Source: Larkinella humicola
GTDB lineage: Bacteria; Bacteroidota; Bacteroidia; Cytophagales; Spirosomataceae
Length of the DNA stretch: 64,000 nt
Reading direction: 5' to 3'
NCBI RefSeq assembly: GCF_008727875.1
Contig: NZ_VTWS01000005.1
Coordinates: 636,531-700,530, forward strand
The notes under the pieces are model-generated. The model saw only the letters and a program-made list of their open reading frames with translations. It was not told the origin of the DNA and made no database searches. Of this stretch, positions 36,332 through 45,209 are shown in pieces; within the stretch, counting starts at the first letter, position 1; each line of letters starts with the position of its first letter. The position numbers and the translations under genes are program-made.

Positions 36332-37108
36332 ATGAAAAAATCACTTGCAATCGCCTGTTTTATTCTGCTCACCGACCGGGCCAATGCCCAAAATTCCACG
36401 GGTGCAAACGGCACGGATTACCTGAAACTCATTCCCGGTTCGGAGCAATCGGCTTATAAACGGGTAGAAATTTCGTCCGACATCGACACGACCTGGAACC
36501 GCTGGAAAGAACGCGGGTATAACTTTGGCTTCAATCCGCAGATCACGCCAATGTACACCACCGTCAACGGGATTCTCAGTACGCCCTACATGATTCAGGT
36601 GCGGGGCAACGAAAACGAACGGAACCGCAAACGCTGGGGCTATCACGTGTTTGAAGGCTACGCCAAAGACGACAAATCCCGCATTACGATGCTGGTCAAT
36701 AAACACACGGAAGAAGAAAAACCGGTCGCCGAACTCTACTATTACAGCACGGTGTATACCCACGCCGAACCGGCTTACAACTGGTTCAGGATTGGCTCCG
36801 ATGTCCGGCAACACTCGTTTCTGTTCAGTCGGGATCAAGCGGTTTTCTACGGTTCACTGAAAATGACCAATGCGCTGACGCTGGGCAACATCGGCCGCGA
36901 TAATCTGCTGGCGGAAAAACCGACGGCGGATGCGGAAACGAATTATGCCGAAGATGCGAAACACGTCAATTATGAAGCGTTGAAAAACAGCGAAAACGGA
37001 ACGATCTTCTATGATAAAGACAACAACATCGTCGTGATCAAAATCAATGGAAAATGGATGAAACTGGCGGTGGAAGCCTTACCGAAAAATGTTCATTATC
37101 CGTTTTGA
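36332..37108 (+). CDS. Secreted protein of unknown function
   Basis: Protein of 258 residues with a signal peptide (KKSLAIACFILLTDRANAQ). The mature part has a repeated aromatic pattern (YNWFRIGSDVRQHSFLFSRD, AVFYGSLKMTNALTLGNIGR) and a C-terminal segment NIVVIKINGKWMKLAVEALP. This could be the tail of a phage- or YadA-like head domain, or simply a beta-rich end. No catalytic motif is visible. It is probably in one unit with the lipoprotein gene just upstream. Function unknown. Confidence 0.68.
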   Translation: MKKSLAIACFILLTDRANAQNSTGANGTDYLKLIPGSEQSAYKRVEISSDIDTTWNRWKERGYNFGFNPQITPMYTTVNGILSTPYMIQVRGNENERNRKRWGYHVFEGYAKDDKSRITMLVNKHTEEEKPVAELYYYSTVYTHAEPAYNWFRIGSDVRQHSFLFSRDQAVFYGSLKMTNALTLGNIGRDNLLAEKPTADAETNYAEDAKHVNYEALKNSENGTIFYDKDNNIVVIKINGKWMKLAVEALPKNVHYPF

Positions 37109-37149
37109 AGCTACGGGTTGGAAGGAGCACTTTCTAAGCAGTATGTTAA

Positions 37150-37308
37150 TGTGAGTCAGAGTTGATCAGGCTCCAGCGGAGCCCTCTGTCAATAGCCTGG
37201 TAGCAATCCGGTCATGAGCGTCCTGAAAAAGAAGGACGCTCCTCCGGAGCTTATCGCCTATTCGTACGTATTTTCTATGAACAGGGAGCCCCTCCGGGGC
37301 AATCCCTG
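37150..37308. repeat. Cluster of inverted repeats (family D with one family A arm)
   Basis: A lone family A word, CAGAGTTGATCAGG, lies at about 37157-37170. GAGCGTCCT 37216-37224 pairs with AGGACGCTC 37233-37241. The 14-mer CTCCTCCGGAGCTT at 37239-37252 is identical to 22779-22792. CAGGGA 37282-37287 pairs with TCCCTG 37303-37308 around GCCCC/GGGGC. The cluster fills the gap between the convergent genes 36332-37108 and 37323-38762. Confidence 0.75.
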
Positions 37309-37322
37309 CTTATTCATTGGCT

Positions 37323-38762
37323 TCAATAGCCCGGATTCTGTGTCAGATTCGGGTTTAGATCGCGTTCACGCTGCGGAATGGGATACAGCTTGTGCGTTTC
37401 GGTGATGCTGGTTTTTCCTTTGGCTTTCAGCAGGGGCACCAGCCGATCGGTCCGCACCAGATCAAACCAGCGGTGGCCTTCGGCATTGAATTCCCAGCGC
37501 CGTTCGTCCCAGATCGCCTGCCGGAAAGCCTCTTTGGTTAAGGCCGCCGTGAAGTCGGCGGAAGAAGCTCCGGTCAACGGAAAACCGTAAGCCCGGCGCC
37601 GAACCGGATTGATGGCATCCAGAGCCGCAGCCGTGGGGCCGCTGATCTCATTGTCGGCTTCGGCAAACATCATCAGCACGTCGGCATACCGGATGATCGG
37701 GAAGTTGTTGTTGGCATCGCCAAACGCCCGCGCCGACGGATCGACGTATTTGTTGAAGTGCTGGAAGGTGTTAACGGTTTTTCCGGCCCCGTCGACGTAC
37801 GAATTCAGGAACAGTTCCTTGCGTTTATCGCCGGTTTTGAAGCTATTGTACAGGTCCATCGTCGGAATGAACGACCCGAAACCCCGGCCCGTGATGGGCG
37901 AATTTTCCGGCGCAAAATACGTCACCATGCCGCTGCCCTGGCCACTGCCGCCACCCACAAACTGAATCTCGAAAACCGACTCTTTGACGTTTTTATTCGA
38001 AATCGCGAATACGTCAATGTACTTGTCGAACAAACCGTAGCCGTATTTGGCGGCATTGTCGATCACCTCTTTGGATTTGGCCCGCGCGTTCGCAAAATCC
38101 TTTTTGGTGAGGTACACCCGTGCCAGCATCGACTTGGCGGCACCGGCGGTAACCCGACCCAGATCGGCACCCGTAAACTTGTCCGGCAACGACGTTTCGG
38201 CCTCGGTCAGGTCTTTGATGATTTGCGTATAGACCTCATCGGCACTGGCCCGGGCCACGTCTTTCCCGGCACTCAGCGATTGGGTTTCGGTCAGCATCAG
38301 CGGCACCCCGCCATACCAGCGCACGAGGTAAAAATAGTAGTAGGCCCGCAGGAATTTGGCTTCCCCGATCAGCCGCTTTTTCAGTGTTTCGTCCATCGTA
38401 ATGCCCGGAATCCGGTCGATGGCGGTGTTGGCGCGGTTGACGCCCTGGTAAATCACCTGCCAGCTCTGCGTCACCACACTGTTGGTCGGAATGGTCTGGA
38501 AACTCCAGAGTTGAACCCGGTCGGCATTGTTCAGCAGGGGGTCCATATCATCCGAGGGCAAATCACCCATGATGATGAAATTCCGGCTTTGGTCGCCCAC
38601 TTGGTTGGCGATGTCATACACGGCATTGACGGCCGCCGTGGCATCGTTCGCATTCGTATAAAAATTGACCGGAGCCAGCGACGACGGGGGCGTTTCTTCC
38701 AGCGAACACGCTCCCAGCCCGAAAGTCAACGCGGCAACAGCAAGGATAGGTTTGATTTTCAT
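37323..38762 (-). CDS. RagB/SusD family nutrient-binding outer membrane lipoprotein
   Basis: SusD-type lipoprotein of 479 residues (lipobox LGAC, Cys19) with the family start SLEETPPSSLAPVNFYTNAN. The TPR-like helices carry AKFLRAYYYFYLVRWYGGVP, and the C-terminal block WDERRWEFNAEGHRWFDLVR is followed by LNPNLTQNPGY. It binds the polysaccharide fragment for the SusC partner encoded 26 bp upstream on the same strand. Context with a lyase and a GH88 enzyme across the divergent promoter suggests uronic-acid-containing glycans as ligand. Confidence 0.94.
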   Translation of the reverse strand: MKIKPILAVAALTFGLGACSLEETPPSSLAPVNFYTNANDATAAVNAVYDIANQVGDQSRNFIIMGDLPSDDMDPLLNNADRVQLWSFQTIPTNSVVTQSWQVIYQGVNRANTAIDRIPGITMDETLKKRLIGEAKFLRAYYYFYLVRWYGGVPLMLTETQSLSAGKDVARASADEVYTQIIKDLTEAETSLPDKFTGADLGRVTAGAAKSMLARVYLTKKDFANARAKSKEVIDNAAKYGYGLFDKYIDVFAISNKNVKESVFEIQFVGGGSGQGSGMVTYFAPENSPITGRGFGSFIPTMDLYNSFKTGDKRKELFLNSYVDGAGKTVNTFQHFNKYVDPSARAFGDANNNFPIIRYADVLMMFAEADNEISGPTAAALDAINPVRRRAYGFPLTGASSADFTAALTKEAFRQAIWDERRWEFNAEGHRWFDLVRTDRLVPLLKAKGKTSITETHKLYPIPQRERDLNPNLTQNPGY

Positions 38763-38788
38763 GATCGTACAAAAAATTTAAGGTCGGA

Positions 38789-41700
38789 TTAGAGTCCAAT
38801 GTTCAGACCGGCCAGAATCATTTTATTGCCCGGATAGCTCCCGTAGTCACTGCCCTGGCTCAGCGTACTTTGTCCAAACCGGTTTACTTCCGGATCAAAA
38901 CCGCTGTACTTGGTGAACGTAATCCAGTTCTGTGCACTTACGTAGACCTTGACGTTATACAGCTTGATTTTACTGACCAGCGACGACGGCAGGGTGTACG
39001 ACAAATTGATGTTTTTCACCCGCAAATACGAACCATCCTCGATCTGGCGGCTCGACAGCACGTAGGCATTGCCAACGGCATTGGCGCGTGGAATGGTGTT
39101 GCTCGGATTCGTCGGCGTCCAGCGGTTCAGCGTTTCCGTCGACTGGTTGCTCACGCCGGTCAGCGACTCCTGCTCAAAGCGGTTGATGTTGAAGATGCTG
39201 TTGCCGGAGGTTCCCTGCATGAAAATGCTCAGTTCGACGCCTTTGTAGGAGAACGTGTTGGTCAACCCGCCGTAGAGTTTCGGCTGGGCATATCCCAGAA
39301 TCACGCGGTCGGTGGCGTTGATGGCACCGTCGCCGTTCTGATCGACGTAACGCCGGTCACCGGGTTTGGCGGTTTTCTGCGCCGATCCATCAACTTCGGC
39401 CTGCGTCTGAAAAATACCGTCCGTTTTATAACCGTAGAACAAGCCAATCTGCTCGCCCACGCGCACCAGCCCGGAGTTCGGAAGCTGGAGGTGACCGCTG
39501 GCGTCGCCCGACGCAAATTCCGTCTGATCGCCCAGATTCAGCACTTCGTTGCGGTTAGCCGCAATGTTGAACGCCGTCGTCCACTTGAACGCCCCCGTCA
39601 AATTGGTGGAATTGATGCCCAGCTCAACCCCCTGATTGCGGATGCTCCCCAGGTTTTGCAGAGCCGACGCATACCCCGAAACGTAAGGCAGCGGCACCGA
39701 CAGCAGCAGATCGGTCGTTTTCTTGTTGTAATAATCCGCCGTCAGCGTGATGCGGTTATTCAAAACGCCCACATCGACACCAATATCGAACTGCGCGGTG
39801 GTTTCCCAGCGCAAATCCGGGTTGGCCACGCGCGACGGCCCGATGCCGATCACAACCCCGTTGTTGAAGTTGGCATTTTGCGTTCCCAGTGTCGCCAGGG
39901 ATTGGTATTGCGTAATTTCCTGGTTTCCGCTCAGGCCGTAGCTCACCCGCAGTTTCAGATCATTAACCACGGCATTGCCTTTCAGGAAATCCTCTTCCGA
40001 CAACCGCCACGCCACCGAAGCCGACGGGAAAACCGCCCATTTGTTGCTGGCACCAAACCGGGATGAACCGTCGGCCCGAACCGTTGCGGTCAGCAAATAT
40101 TTGCCGGCATAATCGTAGTTGGCGCGACCAATGTACGAATTAAGCTGCCAGTTGCTGGCCGACGACGCCGGCACCAGTGCCGTTGACGCCGAACCCAGGT
40201 TTTCGTAGGTCAGAATGTCGTTGGCGAATCCCTGCGAACGGGCCTCGACGCTCTCGAACCGGTTTCCCTGCATGGTGTAGCCCGCCAGAAAAGTCAGGTT
40301 ATGCACGTTGCCAAACGTTTTGTTGTAGGTCAGCGTGTTTTCGTTCAGCCAGGTCGACGACTGGTTGTTGATGATCGACGCCTGACCGCTCAGTTGCGTA
40401 CCGGTGGCCGTATTGCGCGACAGATACAGACTCCGTTTGGAATAATTGACATCGGCTCCGAAGCTCGTCCGGAACGTTAGGCCCGGAATGATTTTGTAAT
40501 CGGCGAATACACTCCCGATCATCCGCGTCCCAACGGTTTTGTTGAACGTTCCCAGCGCCTGCGCCACCGGGCTACCAATCTGAATCCGGCCGGGCGTGTT
40601 GAAAACCACCAGCGTTCCGTCCGGGTTGCGAACCGGCTGCGTCGGCGAGAAGTTCAGCGCACTGTAGACGACGGTTCCGCTCGTTCCGCCATCGGCGTCC
40701 GTCGGCACGGCATTGTTGCGGCTCCGGATCACGTTCAGGCTGGTTCCGATGTTGAACCGGTCGTTGATTTTATGATCGAAATTGAACCGGAACGAAGCGC
40801 GGTCGTACTCGGAATTGATGATAACACCCTGCTGATTCAGGTAATTGGCCGAAACTGCATAGCGCGTTTTGTCCGAACCGCCCGACGCCGTCAACTGGTA
40901 ATTCTGAATCGGGGCCTCCCGGAAAATTTCATCCTGCCAGTTGGTGCCTTCGCCAAAACCGGCGATTTGCGCATCCGTGAAAACCGGCGCCCGGCCCGCA
41001 TTCGTGTTGGCTTCGTTCACCAGCGTCGCGTATTGCGTCGCATTCAGCATCGGCAGTTTCTTCCGCACCTGCTGAATGCCGTAATAGGTCTCAAATTCGA
41101 TGCGGTTTTGGCCCGATTTACCCCGTTTGGTCGTAATTAGCACTACGCCATTAGCACCCCGCGACCCGTAAATGGCCGTCGCCGACGCATCTTTCAGGAT
41201 TTCCATTGACTCGATGTCGTTCGGGTTCAGGTTGGCACCGCTTTCGTTGTATACCGGAAAACCGTCGATGACATAGAGCGGCTCATTCCCGGCATTGATG
41301 GAGTTGCCCCCGCGAATCCGAATCGTTACCCCACCGCCCGGCGCATTGGATGCCTGCGTTACCTGCACCCCGGCCGCCCGGCCCTGCAAAGCCTGCCCGA
41401 CGCCCGTCACCGGAACGGACTTGATGTCTTTCGCCGTAACAGACGACAGCGAACCCGTCACGTCGCTTTTTCGCTGCGTTCCGTAGCCCACCACCACGAC
41501 TTCTTCCAGCGCTTTCTGGTCTTCGGCCAGCGTAATCGTAAGCTGGCTCCGACCACCGATGTTCACTTCGAGCGAGGTGAACCCCAGCGACGAAACGACC
41601 AGCGTGCCGTTGGACGGCGCGTTCAAACTAAACGTACCCTGTGCATTGGTGGAGGTTCCGGTGGTCGTTCCTTTCACAACCACGTTGGCTCCGGGAATGG

Positions 41701-41833
41701 CCTCACCGTTGGCTCCCGTTACTTTCCCCGAAACCGGGGCGGTTTGCTGCGCCATGAGCAGGATTGGAAACTGCAGGCCCACCAGCAGGGCGAACCAGAT
41801 CCATCGGCTGGCTTTTGTACCGTTTTTTTTCAT
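38789..41833 (-). CDS. SusC/RagA family TonB-linked outer membrane protein
   Basis: TonB-dependent transporter of 1014 residues from ATG 41833; the longer frame to 41875 only adds residues before the signal peptide (WIWFALLVGLQFPILLMAQ). A carboxypeptidase-regulatory-like domain is seen at about 35-115 (GEAIPGANVVVKGTTTGT). The plug region shows VGQALQGRAAGVQVTQASNA, RIRGGNSINAGNEPLYVIDG and MEILKDASATAIYGSRGANG. The barrel ends in MILAGLNIGL. No STN domain. It starts about 135 bp from three direct repeats that could be the target of the hybrid two-component regulator, and it diverges from the lyase gene. Confidence 0.95.
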   Translation of the reverse strand: MKKNGTKASRWIWFALLVGLQFPILLMAQQTAPVSGKVTGANGEAIPGANVVVKGTTTGTSTNAQGTFSLNAPSNGTLVVSSLGFTSLEVNIGGRSQLTITLAEDQKALEEVVVVGYGTQRKSDVTGSLSSVTAKDIKSVPVTGVGQALQGRAAGVQVTQASNAPGGGVTIRIRGGNSINAGNEPLYVIDGFPVYNESGANLNPNDIESMEILKDASATAIYGSRGANGVVLITTKRGKSGQNRIEFETYYGIQQVRKKLPMLNATQYATLVNEANTNAGRAPVFTDAQIAGFGEGTNWQDEIFREAPIQNYQLTASGGSDKTRYAVSANYLNQQGVIINSEYDRASFRFNFDHKINDRFNIGTSLNVIRSRNNAVPTDADGGTSGTVVYSALNFSPTQPVRNPDGTLVVFNTPGRIQIGSPVAQALGTFNKTVGTRMIGSVFADYKIIPGLTFRTSFGADVNYSKRSLYLSRNTATGTQLSGQASIINNQSSTWLNENTLTYNKTFGNVHNLTFLAGYTMQGNRFESVEARSQGFANDILTYENLGSASTALVPASSASNWQLNSYIGRANYDYAGKYLLTATVRADGSSRFGASNKWAVFPSASVAWRLSEEDFLKGNAVVNDLKLRVSYGLSGNQEITQYQSLATLGTQNANFNNGVVIGIGPSRVANPDLRWETTAQFDIGVDVGVLNNRITLTADYYNKKTTDLLLSVPLPYVSGYASALQNLGSIRNQGVELGINSTNLTGAFKWTTAFNIAANRNEVLNLGDQTEFASGDASGHLQLPNSGLVRVGEQIGLFYGYKTDGIFQTQAEVDGSAQKTAKPGDRRYVDQNGDGAINATDRVILGYAQPKLYGGLTNTFSYKGVELSIFMQGTSGNSIFNINRFEQESLTGVSNQSTETLNRWTPTNPSNTIPRANAVGNAYVLSSRQIEDGSYLRVKNINLSYTLPSSLVSKIKLYNVKVYVSAQNWITFTKYSGFDPEVNRFGQSTLSQGSDYGSYPGNKMILAGLNIGL

Positions 41834-41967
41834 AGGATTTAGAATTGTAGAATAGGTTGTACCCTCGACGCCCACATGCTAGTTGATCGGGTTGACAAAG
41901 CTGATTGGTTAAACATAAAGCAATATTAATTGCCAGGAGCCTATAAAATGTCGGAATAATCTAAATC

Positions 41968-42024
41968 GAACGGTTTGTCCACCTCTTTGAACGGTTTTTG
42001 ATCGGCCTGAACGATTTGTCCACC
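41968..42024. promoter_or_regulatory. Three direct repeats, candidate regulator site
   Basis: GAACGGTTTGTCCACC at 41968, GAACGGTTTTTGATC at 41989 and GAACGATTTGTCCACC at 42009. Copies start 21 and 20 bases apart, about two turns of DNA each, so all would lie on one face. AraC-type domains such as that of the hybrid regulator at 45210-49349 bind direct repeats of this kind; the assignment is inference. Confidence 0.55.
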
Positions 42025-42171
42025 AATTTGACCACTAGACGTTATCAAGAAAAAGTTGGACGTAACTAAACTTGCACTTCCAAACCGTAGGAGCGATTCC
42101 TGTGAGAAAAAACAGACTTATTCTATCCATTGCTGAAGTCGGGTCCATCGTCGTACTCGTCTCCTTTCTCC

Positions 42172-42179
42172 TATATTTG
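42172..42179 (+). promoter_or_regulatory. -7 promoter box of the lyase/GH88 unit
   Basis: TATATTTG matches the Bacteroidetes -7 consensus TAnnTTTG exactly. No good -33 box lies 19 bases upstream, as is common at activator-dependent promoters. It would give a leader of about 80 bases before ATG 42263. Confidence 0.4.
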
Positions 42180-42262
42180 CTTTCGATCCTGCTCTGATTT
42201 CACGCGTACGGCAGCCCAGTTTCGGGGTTGCCAAACAAGTCCGTACTTTTTAAGTGATACCG

Positions 42263-43435
42263 ATGCAAACACGGTTACTCCTCTTTCCGGTTTTGATCTG
42301 CCACTGGCTGGCAGGGGTGGTTTATGGACAGTTGCCCAAACCGCCGAAAGCCGTTGTGTCCACGTTGAAGTCCGCCGTTCTGGCCGAAGCCCGCTGGGCC
42401 ATGCAGCAGGAGCCCATCACCGTGACGGCGCAAACCTCGCCCCGGAGCGCGGGCGGCAAACACGATTTCTTTTCGGAAGGTGACTACTGGTGGCCCGATT
42501 CCGCCAATCCCCAGGGGCCGTATGTCCAGCGCGACGGCATGACCAACCCCGACAATTTTGTGGCCCACCGCCAGGCCATGATTCGCTTCAGCCGGGTGGT
42601 GGGGGCGCTGGCGTCGGCCTACGTCATTACCCGCGACGAAACCTACGTCCGGCAGGCTTTCCGGCACCTCAACGCCTGGTTTGTCGATCCGGCCACGCGC
42701 ATGAATCCGTCGTTGCTCTACACCCAGGCCATCAAAGGTCGGGCAACGGGCCGGGGCATCGGCATCATTGACACCATTCACCTGATGGAAGTGGCGCAGG
42801 GATTGCGGGTGATGGAAACCACCCGAAGCAGCGATAAACGATCTGTAGCGACTGTACGCCAATGGTTTGCCGACTACCTGACCTGGCTGACGACCCATCC
42901 GTACGGCAAAGACGAAATGAATGCGAAGAACAACCACGGCACCTGCTGGGTGATGCAGGTGGCGGCATTTGCCAAACTCACGAACAACGACTCGCTGCTG
43001 GCGTTCTGCCGAAACCGCTACAAAATCGTGCTGCTCCCCGACCAGATGGCCGCCGACGGCAGTTTTCCGCTGGAACTTCGCCGGACCAAACCGTACGGGT
43101 ATTCGCTGTTCAACCTCGATGCCATGACGATGATCTGTCAGATTTTATCCACCAAAACCGACAACCTCTGGACGTACCAGACCGCCGACGGACGCGGTAT
43201 TCAGAAAGGCATTTCTTATCTGGTTCCGTTTGTGCAGAACAAGGCGGAATGGCCGTTGAAACCCGATGTGATGTACTGGAACGACTGGCCGGTGGCGCAT
43301 CCGTTTCTGGTATTTGGGGCCGTGGTTTTCGACCAACCGGCCTGGCTGGCAACCTGGCAAAAACTGGAACATCGTCCGCAGGTTGAGGAAGTGCTGCGGA
43401 ACCTACCCATTCGCAATCCGCTTATCTGGCTTTAA
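42263..43435 (+). CDS. Alginate lyase family protein (polysaccharide lyase)
   Basis: Secreted enzyme of 390 residues with a signal peptide (MQTRLLLFPVLICHWLAGVVYG). It has the alpha/alpha-toroid plan of alginate_lyase-type proteins (PF05426): DYWWPDSANPQGPYVQRDG, then AYVITRDETYVRQAFRHLNA, the diagnostic KNNHGTCWVMQVAAFA near 222-237, and a C-terminal LKPDVMYWNDWPVAHPF. Lyases cut uronic-acid glycans by beta-elimination, leaving unsaturated ends. The family includes alginate, glucuronan and related specificities; the PL number and substrate cannot be fixed here. The GH88 gene starts 13 bp downstream. The earlier GTG at 42254 is less likely than ATG 42263. Confidence 0.88.
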   Translation: MQTRLLLFPVLICHWLAGVVYGQLPKPPKAVVSTLKSAVLAEARWAMQQEPITVTAQTSPRSAGGKHDFFSEGDYWWPDSANPQGPYVQRDGMTNPDNFVAHRQAMIRFSRVVGALASAYVITRDETYVRQAFRHLNAWFVDPATRMNPSLLYTQAIKGRATGRGIGIIDTIHLMEVAQGLRVMETTRSSDKRSVATVRQWFADYLTWLTTHPYGKDEMNAKNNHGTCWVMQVAAFAKLTNNDSLLAFCRNRYKIVLLPDQMAADGSFPLELRRTKPYGYSLFNLDAMTMICQILSTKTDNLWTYQTADGRGIQKGISYLVPFVQNKAEWPLKPDVMYWNDWPVAHPFLVFGAVVFDQPAWLATWQKLEHRPQVEEVLRNLPIRNPLIWL

Positions 43436-43448
43436 TTTCCCCGTACCT

Positions 43449-44651
43449 ATGAAAAAAATAACCATCTCACTACTGGCATTGCTGGGTCTGCTGACTAGCT
43501 TCATACCAAACTCTTCAATCAAATCCCTATTCGACCAGGCGGAACAGCAAACGCGGCTGATGCTGAGCGAAGTAGACGCTGCCGATAAAAAACCGGGCAA
43601 CAACAAACCGCTTTTGGTCTCACCCCGAACGTTGAATGAAGCCGGTGCGTTGCAGCTTGTTCCCGCCCGCGACTGGACGAGCGGTTTTTTCCCCGGCGAA
43701 CTGTGGTACCTCTACGAATTTACCGGTAAAAAAGAATGGGCTACCCAGGCCCGGTTCTACACGGTCAACCTGGAAGCCGAGAAGATGAATGCCGGTACGC
43801 ACGACATGGGTTTCAAAATCTATTGCAGCTACGGCAACGGTTTTCGATTGACGCGCGATCCGGCGTACCGCGAGGTCATCATTCAGGGGGCGAAATCGTT
43901 GAGCAAACGGTTTAAACCGACGGCGGGCATCATCCGGTCGTGGGACCACCACAAGGAGGTCTGGCAGTGTCCGGTGATCATCGACAACATGATGAATCTG
44001 GAACTGCTGTTTGCGGCCACCCGCCTGACGGGCGATTCGACGTTCTACAAGATTGCCGTTACGCACGCCAAAACGACGCTGAAAAACCATTACCGCCCCG
44101 ACCACAGCTCCTTTCACGTGGTCGATTATGATACGCTGACCGGGAAAGTTTTGAAGAAAAACACGCACCAGGGCTTCAACGACGCGTCGGCCTGGTCGCG
44201 GGGCCAAGCCTGGGGATTGTACGGCTACACGCTTTGTTACCGCGAAACCAACGATCCGCAGTTTCTGAAACAGGCCGAAGCCATTGCCCGGTTTATGCTC
44301 GATCACCCCCGGATGCCCGCCGATCGGGTGCCGTATTACGATTATGATGCGCCGGGCATTCCGAACGAACTGCGCGATGTTTCGGCGGCTGCGGTGATGG
44401 CTTCGGCACTGTATGAACTGAGTACCTACGGTTCCGGTAACGCGCACTACCGGGCCAAAGCCGACCAGGTCATCGCCAGTTTGTCGAAAAGCTATGCCTC
44501 ACCGGTCGGAAAAAACCACGGTTTTCTGCTCCTGCACAGCACGGGCGCGAAGACGTTCGAGCGCGATGTGCCGCTGGTTTACGCCGATTATTATTACCTG
44601 GAAGCGTTGCTGCGGGCGAAGAAGCTGAATGAAAAGAAACCGCTGTTCTGA
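43449..44651 (+). CDS. Glycoside hydrolase family 88, unsaturated uronyl hydrolase
   Basis: Exported enzyme of 400 residues with a signal peptide (KKITISLLALLGLLTSFIP). GH88 enzymes hydrate the 4,5-unsaturated uronic acid that a lyase leaves at the chain end, releasing it from the rest of the chain. The two catalytic aspartates are seen as Asp119 in NAGTHDMGFK and Asp179 in VIIDNMMNLELL, 60 residues apart, as in characterised members (61 in the Bacillus enzyme, from memory). Other markers are DWTSGFFPGELWYLYEF and NDASAWSRGQAWGLYGY. The open frame extends back to 43314 inside the lyase gene, but ATG 43449 starts at the signal peptide. It works directly after the lyase encoded upstream. Confidence 0.94.
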   Translation: MKKITISLLALLGLLTSFIPNSSIKSLFDQAEQQTRLMLSEVDAADKKPGNNKPLLVSPRTLNEAGALQLVPARDWTSGFFPGELWYLYEFTGKKEWATQARFYTVNLEAEKMNAGTHDMGFKIYCSYGNGFRLTRDPAYREVIIQGAKSLSKRFKPTAGIIRSWDHHKEVWQCPVIIDNMMNLELLFAATRLTGDSTFYKIAVTHAKTTLKNHYRPDHSSFHVVDYDTLTGKVLKKNTHQGFNDASAWSRGQAWGLYGYTLCYRETNDPQFLKQAEAIARFMLDHPRMPADRVPYYDYDAPGIPNELRDVSAAAVMASALYELSTYGSGNAHYRAKADQVIASLSKSYASPVGKNHGFLLLHSTGAKTFERDVPLVYADYYYLEALLRAKKLNEKKPLF

Positions 44652-44787
44652 AGCATTTTCCGCTTAAACCATCACCTCTTACCGGTTCAGCTTTGCAATT
44701 GAAGTGTTAATAAGATTGTGTAATAATCGGTTCTCTTGAAGTATCATCAAACCCAATCTCTTGATTTATAAAAACCCGGTAAAGCAA

Positions 44788-45174
44788 TTAAGCATGTTGA
44801 AGAATAAAAGCCGGGTCAATATCAAACTTTGTGTATAAACGCTTCGCAATATCCAGTGAAATCCGGCGTTTGCCCCGGATGATTTCCGATAAACGTGTTT
44901 CCGGTATTTCCAGCAAATGGGCCATATCCCGTTGTTTGAGCTTTTTTTCGTACATTTTAAACTCAATCATCTCAACCAGAGATTGAGGCATCTTGATAGG
45001 CATCAGCGGAATACGGTCTTCGTAGGCTTCCGCCAGTTGGGATAGTTGAGCCAATTGGTCGGCCTCTTCAGGCGTTAGACTGGCGAAGCCTTTACCGATC
45101 GTGGCTTTTTGCAAAAAAGTTTCGATATGGTTCATCAACTCCCGGTAATCCGTTTCGTTTTTGGGCGCGTTCAT
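44788..45174 (-). CDS. HTH-type regulator, HigA/antitoxin-like
   Basis: Protein of 128 residues from ATG 45174. The C-terminal half is a Cro/CI-type helix-turn-helix (KLKQRDMAHLLEIPETRLSE, then IIRGKRRISLDIAKRLYTKF), and the N-terminal half is helical with LTPEEADQLAQLSQLAEAYE. This arrangement is that of HigA-type antitoxins, but no HigB-like toxin gene is next to it. It could be an orphan antitoxin or a plain transcriptional regulator. It starts 35 bp after the hybrid regulator gene ends on the same strand. Confidence 0.78.
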   Translation of the reverse strand: MNAPKNETDYRELMNHIETFLQKATIGKGFASLTPEEADQLAQLSQLAEAYEDRIPLMPIKMPQSLVEMIEFKMYEKKLKQRDMAHLLEIPETRLSEIIRGKRRISLDIAKRLYTKFDIDPAFILQHA

Positions 45175-45209
45175 AGAGCTATTGTTCAAATCGTTACTGT
45201 GAAATTCCT

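Larger units (their letters stand above)
41834..42262. other. 429-bp divergent control region between susC and the lyase gene
   Basis: No gene. It carries three direct repeats (41968-42024) and one promoter -7 box for the plus-strand gene (42172-42179), described separately. Confidence 0.6.

Noticed and set aside
38870..40066. 398-codon plus-strand open frame
   Set aside because: Antisense to the second susC; no recognisable domain.
41968..42024. CRISPR-like array
   Set aside because: Only three short imperfect copies with 4-5 bp between them and no cas genes.
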